From Desulfovibrio sp. Dsv1 (lineage in GTDB: Bacteria; Desulfobacterota; Desulfovibrionia; Desulfovibrionales; Desulfovibrionaceae), in NCBI GenBank assembly GCA_000403945.1, contig APFI01000089.1, positions 1-18,615 of the forward strand: a stretch of 18,615 bases of DNA, given 5' to 3'. The notes below the pieces were generated by a model. That model saw only the letters and a list, made by a program, of their open reading frames with translations. It was not told the DNA's origin and searched no databases. The position numbers and the translations under genes are program-made. Positions 1-7,227 of the stretch are shown here, piece after piece. Position 1 is the first letter of the stretch. Each line of letters begins with the position of its first letter.

Positions 1-374
1 GGGCTGTCCTCCCCGCCCGCGGGGGCGGCTTCGCTGAAGTCCACCTGTTTGGGCAGACGGGCGAGGAAGGCGGTCATAAAGGCCACGGGAGACACAGACA
101 CCGTCTTCTCACCTTCGGCAAAATCAAAGGTCTGCTCCTCTTCCAGCCCGGCCATGAACTCCACAAGGCCCGCGCTCTGCGCGGGTGTCAGGCGGCCATC
201 GGCCAGGGCGCTTTCCACCACGGCGCGGGCGCGGCCCTGCCGGGCTTCGCTCAGCAGGGAAGCCACCTTCTTTTCCAACTCGCTCGCGCGGGTTCGGGCT
301 TCAGCAAAGGCCGGGTCGGGTTGCTGCCCCTGTTCGGGCTGGGCAGCGGGGGTGTCGGGATTGTCCTTTTTCAC
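1..374 (-). CDS. Nested scaffold protein, gpZ equivalent (internal in-frame start; partial)
   Basis: Codon 220 of the protease gene is a GTG preceded at six bases by AAAAGGAG (plus-strand 381-388), a much better ribosome site than chance would usually place inside a coding region. Translation from it would give a protein starting VKKDNPDTPAAQ, rich in Gln, Glu and Ala and predicted to be helical (ASELEKKVASLLSEA). In Mu the scaffold gpZ is made in just this way, from an internal start in the 3' part of gene I. The function is inferred from that precedent and from the composition. The C-terminus lies outside the window. Confidence 0.6.
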   Translation of the reverse strand, partial: MKKDNPDTPAAQPEQGQQPDPAFAEARTRASELEKKVASLLSEARQGRARAVVESALADGRLTPAQSAGLVEFMAGLEEEQTFDFAEGEKTVSVSPVAFMTAFLARLPKQVDFSEAAPAGGEDS

Positions 375-1031
375 GGAATGCTCCTTTTCTTTTTCCGGCC
401 CGCCCTCTGCGAAAGCCGGGATGTCCACAACCTGCGCGGCCGCCTGGACAGCCTCCTCCTGCATGGCGCTCACGGCCCAGGATGGCACCGTCCTGTCCGC
501 GGCCTCAGCTCCGTCTTTTTCCACAATGTACTCGCGCAGGCCCCGGAAGAGGTCGGCGAGGCGGCGCAGAAGGCCCGGTGACTCGGCAAATTCAATGGTT
601 ATACAGTCTTCCCCGGTGTCGGCCTCGGAAAAATTCACCGGGGCAAGGCCCTTGACCGCCGGGGGCTGCGCACCGAGAAAGCCCACATGGCGCAGATAGT
701 AAACGCCCGGCGCGGGGTTGTTGGGGTTGTCCGGCGCATAGAAGCTGGCGGACACCTTCTTGAAGCGCCCGGCGCGCACCATTTCGGCAAAGGCCGGGTC
801 AAGCTGGCGGGGCGTGGCGAACAATCCGGCGGCCTCCGCCGCAAGGCCCTTGACCCAGCCCCAGGCCGGGGCATCTGCCGCGGGATGTCCGATAACCAGC
901 GGGGCCTCGTGGCGGGCAGGGTCATAGGCCGCTGCCGTGGCAGCGAGCTCAGCTTCCCCGAACTCAACAACAGCGCCCTGCATGGCCGTGTGGCGGCCGG
1001 GCCGGAAGATATGGATGGCGGTTTTTTGCAT
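1..1031 (-). CDS. Mu gpI-like prohead protease (3' end cut by window edge)
   Basis: The reading frame runs open from the ATG at 1031 to the window edge, giving 343 visible codons. A good ribosome site (CAGGAG, five bases upstream) supports the start. Residues 1-130 look like the Mu-like protease domain: a GHP at 48-50, a KKVSASFYAP segment at 91-100, and LRHVGFLGA followed by PPAVKGL at 113-129. The conserved serines and His115 are the likely catalytic residues by family analogy. In Mu, gpI is the maturation protease that processes the prohead. After about residue 205 the protein becomes charged and helical, matching the scaffold part of the Mu gene. The gene follows a 400-base gap with its own candidate promoter. 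Confidence 0.88.
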   Translation of the reverse strand, partial: MQKTAIHIFRPGRHTAMQGAVVEFGEAELAATAAAYDPARHEAPLVIGHPAADAPAWGWVKGLAAEAAGLFATPRQLDPAFAEMVRAGRFKKVSASFYAPDNPNNPAPGVYYLRHVGFLGAQPPAVKGLAPVNFSEADTGEDCITIEFAESPGLLRRLADLFRGLREYIVEKDGAEAADRTVPSWAVSAMQEEAVQAAAQVVDIPAFAEGGPEKEKEHSVKKDNPDTPAAQPEQGQQPDPAFAEARTRASELEKKVASLLSEARQGRARAVVESALADGRLTPAQSAGLVEFMAGLEEEQTFDFAEGEKTVSVSPVAFMTAFLARLPKQVDFSEAAPAGGEDS

Positions 1032-1105
1032 GGCAACTCCTGCGCGGCTTATGCCGCTACGGTCACCATGCCGCGAAGAAGGGCGCGGGTCTTTCAAGGG
1101 GGATT

Positions 1106-1136
1106 AAAAAAGCAAGCCCCGGCGCAAGGCCGGGGC
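1106..1136 (-). terminator. Intrinsic terminator upstream of the protease gene
   Basis: On the minus strand a perfect 8-bp stem GCCCCGGC/GCCGGGGC (1129-1136 with 1116-1123, five-base loop) is followed within five bases by six T residues (1106-1111). It would stop leftward transcription arriving from the portal/F genes, or attenuate a transcript from the promoter just upstream at 1146-1174. Confidence 0.75.
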
Positions 1137-1145
1137 AATGATAAA

Positions 1146-1174
1146 ACTATGGAGCATGGGGTGTGTGGCGTCAA
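1146..1174 (-). promoter_or_regulatory. Candidate sigma70-type promoter before the protease gene
   Basis: The minus strand has TTGACG (1174-1169) and CATAGT (1151-1146) separated by exactly 17 bases. It lies in the gap between the F-like gene and the protease, where Mu has its late promoter P_I. The predicted start is only a few bases before the terminator hairpin at 1116-1136, so full-length transcription would need read-through or antitermination. No experimental support can be seen in sequence alone. Confidence 0.4.
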
Positions 1175-1220
1175 GCTGCCAAGGCGTTGCCCATCGGAAG
1201 ACATATAACACCCGAATTAG

Positions 1221-1246
1221 CCCGTTTAGGCGTGTTTATAAACGGG
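1221..1246. repeat. 8-bp inverted repeat in the pre-protease gap (possible activator site)
   Basis: CCCGTTTA (1221-1228) and TAAACGGG (1239-1246) form a perfect dyad with a ten-base spacer in an AT-rich patch of otherwise GC-rich DNA. It lies about 50 bases upstream of the candidate promoter at 1146-1174. Mu late promoters are switched on by an activator that binds a dyad-symmetric site, so this is a reasonable candidate target for the Mor-type protein or a missing C homologue. The rest of 1137-1402 holds no credible gene. A 90-codon open frame there (1171-1443, minus) has no ribosome site and an unlikely composition. Confidence 0.35.
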
Positions 1247-1402
1247 GTGAAAAACTTTTTCCGGGTGTGGATATGGGTTGGCAGAAAAACGGGGCTTAGA
1301 AACGAAATTTGCACCATGCAATGTTGACTTCCCCGCCCAGAGCGGGCTACGCTCTTTTCAAGGCTGTGTATCAGCGCAGAATCCCCCCCGCAGGGGGAAA
1401 CT

Positions 1403-1431
1403 CCCCTCCGCCGAAAGGCCGGAGGGGTTTT
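1403..1431. terminator. Hairpin at the end of the F-like gene
   Basis: CCCCTCCG (1403-1410) pairs with CGGAGGGG (1420-1427) immediately after the stop codon of the F-like gene. The T run (1428-1431) lies on the plus-strand side, so it looks like a terminator for antisense transcription. In the minus direction it is a stem without a good U tract, perhaps protecting the 3' end. Confidence 0.5.
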
Positions 1432-2572
1432 ACTTTCTGCCATAGACCAGCACCCCCGCCCGCTGCTTTTGCAATTCCCTGGCCCGGCTGCTGCCTACCG
1501 CGGTGACATTTTCCAGCATACCCTTGCGGTATTCGGCAACAAACCAGGTATACACCCCCTTGCCCAGCGCCAGGGCCTTGAGGTAGCGCCGCCGCAGCTC
1601 CACACGCCCGGTCAGTTTATCCCGGTAGGGCATAAGCCATATTTCATAGGGGCTCTCAATAATTTCAGGAATCAGCGGCACAAGGGGGGCGCGGTCAGGC
1701 TTGAGGTGTTCTCCCAGGCTGGCGACCGTAATGCCCACGGTAAGGCCGTCCGGCCCGGTAAAGGTACGCCCCGCGCCGCCCAGCATGGCGCGGACAGCCG
1801 TGCGTACCGCTTCACGATTGGCCGCCGCCGGGCCTTGCGCAGCTCTGGCCTTGTCCAGCGGGACACTCTCCGGGCGCTTGTACGAGGCAAAGTCCCGCGC
1901 TGTGATGAGTGGCTCCCATTCCGCATTTTCCGGCCCTGTAGACAGGCGCTCGGCCTTGCCCACATTGTAGGCCCACTCTTCCGGCACGTCTCCGGGGAAC
2001 GTCTGCACATTCTCACTGACGTGCCAACCCTCAGCCCTGAGCCGCGCGTTGCTCACCTGCTGCACCGTGCATTGGCATCCCCAGCCGTTGGGTGGGTAAT
2101 GCGTGGACCAGAAAGGGTCTTCCACGGGCAGGATGACACCGTGCCAGGCGCTATGCTCCGGCCGTTTGGTGGGGCGCTGCACCTGTACATAGCGCAGATA
2201 GGGGTGTGCCTCCCGCCCCTCCCAGGCGCGCTGCCAGTGCCCGGCCATGTATGTGGTGCGCATATTGGTGTTGAAAATGACAGAGCTGCGCCAGCCGGGT
2301 TTGCCCCGATACTGCCAGCCGTGCGCCGCCACGATGCGGTCAAAATCATCACGGAATCTTTCCAGCGTGGTGCCGTCCCGCATGGCGGCCAGGAGGCTTT
2401 GCTGAAAGTCCGCCAGCAGAGCGTCATTATTGGCCCCGGCCACCATGAACGCCTTGGCGTGCATCTGTGGCGGCAAGTCCCGGTAGCTCTTGACGGGTAC
2501 GCGCACTTTGCGCTGAAAGTGCGCGATAGCCTCGTCAAAGGGGGTGCCTTTGAGATTGACGCTACCCGGCAT
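1430..2572 (-). CDS. Mu F-like minor head protein with C-terminal PBECR-type nuclease-like domain
   Basis: This 380-residue protein carries the hallmark of the phage Mu F / SPP1 gp7 head-morphogenesis family: RPEHSAWHG at 137-145, DPFWSTHYPPNGWGCQC at 152-168, and the NTNMRTTYMAGHW stretch at 101-113. Such proteins are minor capsid components that act with the portal early in head assembly. Beyond about residue 270 the sequence changes to a small domain with SPYEIWLMPY at 307-316, a following RRRYLKA and a YTWFVAE strand. I recall this pattern from the phage Barnase-EndoU-ColicinE5-RelE-like (PBECR) nuclease domains found at the C-terminus of head proteins. The start overlaps the end of the portal gene by 11 bases. 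The family call is firm; the tail domain is less certain. Confidence 0.88.
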   Translation of the reverse strand: MPGSVNLKGTPFDEAIAHFQRKVRVPVKSYRDLPPQMHAKAFMVAGANNDALLADFQQSLLAAMRDGTTLERFRDDFDRIVAAHGWQYRGKPGWRSSVIFNTNMRTTYMAGHWQRAWEGREAHPYLRYVQVQRPTKRPEHSAWHGVILPVEDPFWSTHYPPNGWGCQCTVQQVSNARLRAEGWHVSENVQTFPGDVPEEWAYNVGKAERLSTGPENAEWEPLITARDFASYKRPESVPLDKARAAQGPAAANREAVRTAVRAMLGGAGRTFTGPDGLTVGITVASLGEHLKPDRAPLVPLIPEIIESPYEIWLMPYRDKLTGRVELRRRYLKALALGKGVYTWFVAEYRKGMLENVTAVGSSRARELQKQRAGVLVYGRK

Positions 2573-4043
2573 TGTCCTTTTCCCCGGCCAGCCCGGCCAG
2601 ATGGGCCGTGGTCATGGCCCCATAGAGAACAGCGGCCAACTCATCCACGCCGGGCAGCTTGTTCAGGGCCAACATACGCTCGGCAAATGATGCCAGATCT
2701 TCGCCGCTGGCCACAGCCTTGTCCAACTCCTGCCGGATGGTCTCAATCATGGCCGTTTGCGGCGCATCCGCCAGCTCCTGCGCCTGACGGGCCAGCTCCA
2801 GGCTATACGGTTCGGCCGCCGCCTCGGAAAAGCTCGGCCCGGCCTGCGGGGCATTTGCCCCGCTTCGCGCCTCTCCCCGGCGCTGCCAGGTGTCTCCATA
2901 ACGGCGTGCGATTTCATCGTCTGTCAGCTCCAGCCCCAGAGCCGCTGTATTTTTATCCTGCTCGGCCTGCGCCTTGGTTTTGGCCGGGTCTTCCACCTTG
3001 CGCCAGACCTGGGGCGGCCTGGCTCCGGGAAAGTTCCACTCGGTCAGCCAGAGGGCCGGGCCGGTATTGAAAGACTGGCAGAGGATATCAGCATCAGCCT
3101 TGACCACACTCGCGCCAATGCCGCTATGCACCTGAGCCGTGCCGCTGTACTGGCCAATGCGCGATGTACCGGGCTGCGAGAGGATAATCTTTGCAATGGC
3201 GTCATCCCAATAGGCCAGAAAATCCCTGAAGTCGCCACTCCCCTTGCTGGTGGATTCCACAAGGCTCACGTCAAAACCGTCCGGCATGGCCACGGCCCCT
3301 TCACTGCGCAAGGACATGGCGGCCGCCAGAGCGGTTTTTTTGCGTTTCTCGTTCTCCGCATCCGACTGGTCCGAAGGGTATGTGGCCTTGGTGGTAGGCA
3401 CGCCGAAGCGGTCCAGATAGGCAGCCCAAAAGCGCGCCCCGTTGCGCTTGAGATAGACAGGCCACCAGAGTTGATGCCCCAGGCCCAGGCCATAGGGATT
3501 GTCGTCATCCTCCGCCCCCCAGGTCACAAGCCAGAACTTGCGCGGCTGCATGGGGTGCCAGCGGCTTTCCACCAGGAGCTTGAGCTGGCGGTCTTTGGCA
3601 AAGCCGAAACGCCAGGGAGCGCGGACGCGGATGTCGCGCAGGGTGACATGTGTGCCGTCACGCCCCCACAGGCACTCCGCCACGCCATAACCATACAGCA
3701 ATGCGCCGTGCATCTTGCGGCAGGCCGCGTCAAAATTGAAGCCCGCCAATTGCTCGCGCAAAAAGTCCGCAGCGGCAGCATCGGCAGGGCTGTCGCCGCC
3801 GGGCTGCACTTCATATTCTGCTCCCGTCAGTTTGTCCTGACGCTGCTGCATGAGGGCGGCCACCTGGTCATCGCGGCGCAGCTTGCTGTATTCCCGCAAA
3901 TCTCCGCCCAGAGAAGTCAGCACGGCATCAGGCGCGGGCACTACCTCGGCCACAAAATTGGCAAGATCAAGAATACCGTCAGCCCGTACCTGCATGTCGG
4001 CCCGGCTGGGCAGCGTGTTGGGATTGGCGAGCATGTCAGCCAT
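2562..4043 (-). CDS. Portal protein, DUF935 family (Mu gp29-like)
   Basis: The 493-residue product matches the DUF935 portal family in length and motifs. These include NPYGLGLGHQLWWP near residue 190, VESTSKGSGDFRDFLAYWDDAI followed by ILSQ in the centre, and a variable charged C-terminus. The portal forms the ring at the head vertex through which DNA is packaged and to which the tail attaches. Its ATG overlaps the stop of the terminase gene (TGATG), so translation is probably coupled. Downstream it overlaps the F-like gene by 11 bases. This terminase-portal-F order is that of Mu gp28-gp29-gp30. Confidence 0.93.
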   Translation of the reverse strand: MADMLANPNTLPSRADMQVRADGILDLANFVAEVVPAPDAVLTSLGGDLREYSKLRRDDQVAALMQQRQDKLTGAEYEVQPGGDSPADAAAADFLREQLAGFNFDAACRKMHGALLYGYGVAECLWGRDGTHVTLRDIRVRAPWRFGFAKDRQLKLLVESRWHPMQPRKFWLVTWGAEDDDNPYGLGLGHQLWWPVYLKRNGARFWAAYLDRFGVPTTKATYPSDQSDAENEKRKKTALAAAMSLRSEGAVAMPDGFDVSLVESTSKGSGDFRDFLAYWDDAIAKIILSQPGTSRIGQYSGTAQVHSGIGASVVKADADILCQSFNTGPALWLTEWNFPGARPPQVWRKVEDPAKTKAQAEQDKNTAALGLELTDDEIARRYGDTWQRRGEARSGANAPQAGPSFSEAAAEPYSLELARQAQELADAPQTAMIETIRQELDKAVASGEDLASFAERMLALNKLPGVDELAAVLYGAMTTAHLAGLAGEKDNAG

Positions 4044-5398
4044 CAGAACAGTCTCCTGTAGGGCATGAAGGCGGCGTCCGGGTCGGCAAAGCGGCTAAAG
4101 CCGGAGGCGCTGTTTTTGGGGGGCGCGGCGAAGTCCGGCAGGATACCTCCGGGAGTGCTGGCCGCATTGATGGCCAAAAAGCAGGCCCAGGCACGGTCGG
4201 CATGGCCGCCGGAATCGGACTCGGCCACAAAGCGCGGCGCGCCCGTGGGGCTGGAGACCTTTTGCAGCTTGTGCAAATCCGCGCGCAGCGGCTCATTCTG
4301 CATGGGGATACGGATGCGGCGGTCTTCAAAAGCCTGCTTGCCGACAGTGGCCAGCGCCAGCTTGTTGGCGGCGGTAAACAGCACGCCCTCCACCCGGCTT
4401 GTGCCGTGGCGGTTTTGGGCATCCTCCACGGGCTTTTCACCCATGCCTGTCTGGTCCATGCAGCAACGGAGGACGCGATAGCGGGCAAAAACATCATCCA
4501 GCAGGGCGTCCTGCTCGGCAAAGGTGGCCCCGCGCCGCTCGATAATTTCGCGCGTCCAGAGGACATCACCTACTTCCTCCAGAACCCAGATGACAAAGAG
4601 GTCATGGCGGCGGCCAATGTCCACGCCCACATAGACAGGACCGCCCGTGCAGTTTTCCGGCAGGCCTGCGCGGTCACTCTCCATGGCGTTGATGAGGTCG
4701 TAAGACAACCAGGCGCTGGCCTCGTCCAGCCAGTGCAGCTCGTATTCCTGCGCCCAGGCGTCCGGGTCATTGAGCGCGGCGCGCAGCCCGTCAATATCGC
4801 GGTCAAGACCATCTGCCACAGCCTGGTAAATATCTACCACATGCTTGGACCAGCCTGTGGAATCATCAGCGGTCATCAGCTCGTAGAATTTATTGCCCTT
4901 GCCATTGGGGGTGGAGACTACGCGCAGACGCAGACCGCTGCGGGATACCACAGGAAAGAGTGCGGCCCAGATTTTGCGGGAGTCCGCGTGAAAGGCAAAT
5001 TCATCGAGAAAAACGTTGGCCGAAAAGCCGCGCGCGGTGTCAGGACTGGCAGGCAGAGCCGTGACGCGGGAACCGTGGGCCATGACCACTTCCAGGGACT
5101 TGCAGGATGTGGCGTCTGCCAGACGGAAATCTGTTTCAAAGGCTTCAAAGGCGGCCCCATAGGCGCGCAAATGTTGTTTAAGCCCTTCCTCCATTGCTTC
5201 CCGCGCCTGGCGCTCGCCGCGCGAGAGTATAACCCAGCGGGTGCGGCGCTTCTCCAGTTCGGCGCGGATAATATCCTCCGCGATTTCCAGCGTACTGGTG
5301 TATGTTTTGCCGGACTGGCGCGAAAACATCCCGATTTTGAAGCGGGAATCATCATCCAGCCAGCGGCGCTGGTAAGGATGGAGGATAGGGGCCGCCAT
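4043..5398 (-). CDS. Large terminase subunit (Mu gp28-like)
   Basis: This 451-residue packaging motor has both expected activities. The ATPase part shows a Walker A-like FSRQSGKT at 25-32, Walker B NVFLDEF at 128-134 and the coupling motif VVSTPNGKG at 160-168. The C-terminal RNase H-like nuclease shows Asp260 in YVGVDIG, Asp315 in CMDQTGMG and Asp401 in GGHADRAW, the usual metal-binding acidic residues. It pumps phage DNA into proheads and cuts it. The start codon overlaps the DUF3486 stop (TGATG), consistent with that gene being the small-terminase equivalent. Confidence 0.95.
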   Translation of the reverse strand: MAAPILHPYQRRWLDDDSRFKIGMFSRQSGKTYTSTLEIAEDIIRAELEKRRTRWVILSRGERQAREAMEEGLKQHLRAYGAAFEAFETDFRLADATSCKSLEVVMAHGSRVTALPASPDTARGFSANVFLDEFAFHADSRKIWAALFPVVSRSGLRLRVVSTPNGKGNKFYELMTADDSTGWSKHVVDIYQAVADGLDRDIDGLRAALNDPDAWAQEYELHWLDEASAWLSYDLINAMESDRAGLPENCTGGPVYVGVDIGRRHDLFVIWVLEEVGDVLWTREIIERRGATFAEQDALLDDVFARYRVLRCCMDQTGMGEKPVEDAQNRHGTSRVEGVLFTAANKLALATVGKQAFEDRRIRIPMQNEPLRADLHKLQKVSSPTGAPRFVAESDSGGHADRAWACFLAINAASTPGGILPDFAAPPKNSASGFSRFADPDAAFMPYRRLF

Positions 5399-5952
5399 CA
5401 GGCATCCCCTCTGTACACGGCCTGGATGCGCTCAAAAAGAGCCGCCGGGCTGGCATCGGTTGTGCTTTGCGCGGCGGCCTTATCCACAGCCGCGCGCATG
5501 TCTTCCTCGGCCTCGCGGCGCGCCTCTTCGCGGATTTTCTGCTCATAATCCTGCGTGGCGCGGGCCGCCTGGGCGCGTTCTTTGACAGCGCGGGACAGGG
5601 CGCGCAGTTCCTCCACCTCCACTTCGGCATCCGGGTTATCCAGGCGGCGCAACAGATAGTCGCTGGTAAGCGTGGTCAGCATCTCAATGAGCGCCGCCCC
5701 GCTTTTGCCTGTGGCCGCCTGCGCCCCCATGCGCTCCATGACGGCCTCGGCCATATTGCGGGATTCACGCAGGCGCTGCGCCACCTTGTCCACCTGCTGC
5801 TTGTAGCGGCCAAGACCTGAGCGGGAGACATCCGCGCCCAGGCTTTTGAGGTGGGCGGCAATCTCATCCAGGGTATGCCCGGCATCCAGCATGGCGTGGA
5901 GCTGCTCGCGCAGTTCCGGCGGCAGGCGGCGGATTTTTCCGGCTCGGCCCAT
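5398..5952 (-). CDS. DUF3486 family protein (Mu gp27-like, probable small terminase)
   Basis: The 184-residue protein begins MGRAGKIRRLPPELREQLHAML, the typical opening of DUF3486 proteins. It continues with a helix-turn-helix-like segment (HTLDEIAAHLKSLGADVSRSG, residues about 24-44) and then long charged helices. Genes of this family lie directly before the Mu-type large terminase and are regarded as the DNA-recognising small subunit. That role is inferred from position and the N-terminal HTH. I chose the ATG at 5952 because it has AGGTG just upstream and leaves only 7 bases after the preceding gene. A longer open frame reaches 6015 but overlaps that gene. Confidence 0.88.
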   Translation of the reverse strand: MGRAGKIRRLPPELREQLHAMLDAGHTLDEIAAHLKSLGADVSRSGLGRYKQQVDKVAQRLRESRNMAEAVMERMGAQAATGKSGAALIEMLTTLTSDYLLRRLDNPDAEVEVEELRALSRAVKERAQAARATQDYEQKIREEARREAEEDMRAAVDKAAAQSTTDASPAALFERIQAVYRGDA

Positions 5953-5959
5953 GTTACAC

Positions 5960-6262
5960 CTACCGGGGCAAGGGGCGGTCAACGCCCGGATGGGCGGCCA
6001 CGCCGCGCGCCACATCCATGCCGCGCGCGCTTATGCGCAGCACGGTCACGGGGATATTGTCCAGCTTTTCCACAGTGGCGAGACCCTGCTCGGCAAGCCA
6101 GGCCGCATCGGCCTCCACCGTGTCACGGGACACGCCATGCCCTATGGCTTCCAGGGCCGACTGCAAAACCGAGGTGTTCAGACTGTAATCCTGATCCTCG
6201 GCCAAAAAGCGCAGTATGGCCAGGCGGCGGTTTTTGGTGAAAATGTCCTGCACGTTGCTCAT
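5960..6262 (-). CDS. Mu gp26-like winged-helix protein (VpaChn25_0724 family)
   Basis: This is a 100-residue protein with the sequence character of the small phage proteins that precede DUF3486 in Mu-like phages. Recognisable parts are NRRLAILRFLAED, a VLQSALEAIGHGVSRDTV helix-turn-helix-like block, AAWLAEQGLATVE, and a final ARGMDVARGV. The fold looks like a winged helix, so DNA binding is possible, but the role in the phage is not known. The start overlaps the stop of the DUF2730 gene (TAATG). Family assignment rests on my memory of the motif pattern and on the neighbourhood. Confidence 0.8.
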   Translation of the reverse strand: MSNVQDIFTKNRRLAILRFLAEDQDYSLNTSVLQSALEAIGHGVSRDTVEADAAWLAEQGLATVEKLDNIPVTVLRISARGMDVARGVAAHPGVDRPLPR

Positions 6263-6645
6263 TATTTTCTCTCCATGCGGTCACGCATCAGCAATGTTGT
6301 CTGGTTCTCCACACGCTCCAGAATGTCGCGTATGCCACGCAGCGCTTCTGCCAGGCGGCTCTGTTCGCCTTCAATGCCGGACAGCCGCAAATCAATCTGG
6401 TGCAGGCGCTCCGGGCCGGGGGCGTTCTCCAGTTTTGCACCAAGCTCACGCATGGCCGCCTCATGTTTTGCCAGCAGGGAAGAAAACCGCTCCCGCGCCC
6501 TGGCATCTTCTTCCCGATGTACGGCGCAGTCTTCACGCTCCACAAATTTTTTGCGCAGACTCCAGGCTATCCAGCCGATAAGCAGATTGATACCGATAGT
6601 GCCAAGCCAGCCAAAGGCCCTGACATATTCCAATGAAGCGTTCAT
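6262..6645 (-). CDS. DUF2730 family membrane-anchored protein (Mu gp25-like)
   Basis: Starting at the ATG at 6645 (one-base overlap with the o-spanin stop, TGATG), this gives 127 residues. There is one N-terminal membrane segment (AFGWLGTIGINLLIGWIAWSL), followed by a basic stretch and a long helical, charged region ending LERVENQTTLLMRDRMERK. This layout of one helix plus a coiled coil is typical of DUF2730 proteins in Mu-like phages. Their function is unknown. Position between the lysis cassette and the packaging genes is conserved. An earlier ATG at 6687 is open but lies inside the o-spanin gene and has no better ribosome site. Confidence 0.82.
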   Translation of the reverse strand: MNASLEYVRAFGWLGTIGINLLIGWIAWSLRKKFVEREDCAVHREEDARARERFSSLLAKHEAAMRELGAKLENAPGPERLHQIDLRLSGIEGEQSRLAEALRGIRDILERVENQTTLLMRDRMERK

Positions 6646-6926
6646 CAGCGCATCCTTTGAGGCGTGGATAATTGGGCCTCGTAACATTCCACAGCGGCCC
6701 GCAGCCCGTTGATATATCGGCGCATGACGGCGTCCCGGCGCAACAGGGCCTCGCTGTTGACATCGCCCTCCAGGGGAGTGTCGGGGCTTAGTTGCGGCAG
6801 TGCCGGGGCCTGTGGCGCGGGGCAGTAGGCGGGTGGTAACGCCACGGGCGGGCGCGGGGCCTGCGCGCAGCTACAAAGGGCGGTTGAGATAGCCAGCAAG
6901 AGCGGCGCGGCGTGTTGTATTTTCAT
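6645..6926 (-). CDS. o-spanin lipoprotein (Rz1-like), start nested in the i-spanin gene
   Basis: The 93-residue product has a lipoprotein signal (MKIQHAAPLLLAISTALCSC) with the probable lipidated Cys at 20. The Cys at the -2 position makes the lipobox slightly irregular. A proline-rich stretch follows (APRPPVALPPAYCPAPQAP), then a helix. This is the usual make-up of an outer-membrane spanin subunit, which joins the inner subunit to fuse the two membranes in the last step of lysis. The start at 6926 has GGAGAAGAG just upstream and overlaps the end of the i-spanin gene by 56 bases in another frame, the classical Rz/Rz1 arrangement. The longer frame upstream is only the shadow of the i-spanin. 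Confidence 0.8.
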   Translation of the reverse strand: MKIQHAAPLLLAISTALCSCAQAPRPPVALPPAYCPAPQAPALPQLSPDTPLEGDVNSEALLRRDAVMRRYINGLRAAVECYEAQLSTPQRMR

Positions 6927-7227
6927 ATCTCTTCTCCGGCGGCGCATTTTCACGGGAGACAGGCGGCAGGCCCAAAATGGCCGCGCGTTCCGCCGCATCC
7001 GTCTGCGCGTCCGCCTCGCGTTTGAGACAAGCTGCCGCAAGGTCTGTCTGGGCCAACACGTTGGCCTGGTGGCGGGCGGCAGCCACGCGCCAGGCCTCGC
7101 CATCCCGCAAGGCGGCTTCCAGCTTGGGGGATAGCACGGTCTCGGCCGCATCATAGCCGCGCGCATACCCGACCGACAGCGCGCCGCCGAATGCCAGCGC
7201 CAGTAAAAACCACATCCACAGCTTCAT
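6871..7227 (-). CDS. i-spanin (Rz-like)
   Basis: The 118-residue protein has one N-terminal membrane segment (LWMWFLLALAFGGALSVGYARG) followed by an alanine-rich, charged periplasmic helix containing AARHQANVLAQTDLAAACL. Size and layout are those of inner-membrane spanins, which pair with the o-spanin across the periplasm. The start codon overlaps the transglycosylase stop as ATGA and has GGAG upstream. The presence of a spanin pair indicates a Gram-negative host. Confidence 0.82.
   Translation of the reverse strand: MKLWMWFLLALAFGGALSVGYARGYDAAETVLSPKLEAALRDGEAWRVAAARHQANVLAQTDLAAACLKREADAQTDAAERAAILGLPPVSRENAPPEKRYENTTRRAALAGYLNRPL

Noticed and set aside
49..699. Open frame of 216 codons on the plus strand opposite the protease gene
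   Set aside because: It is the antisense shadow of the protease gene, Ser/Arg/Ala-rich with no recognisable domain; the minus strand frame has family motifs and a good ribosome site.
1171..1443. 90-codon open frame on the minus strand in the pre-protease gap
   Set aside because: No ribosome site, odd composition, and it covers a promoter, a dyad and a hairpin that better explain the region.
1469..5548. Very long plus-strand open frames (1469-3070, 2757-4061, 4202-5548)
   Set aside because: All are antisense to the F-like, portal and terminase genes; high GC keeps the opposite frame open. The translated products show no domains.
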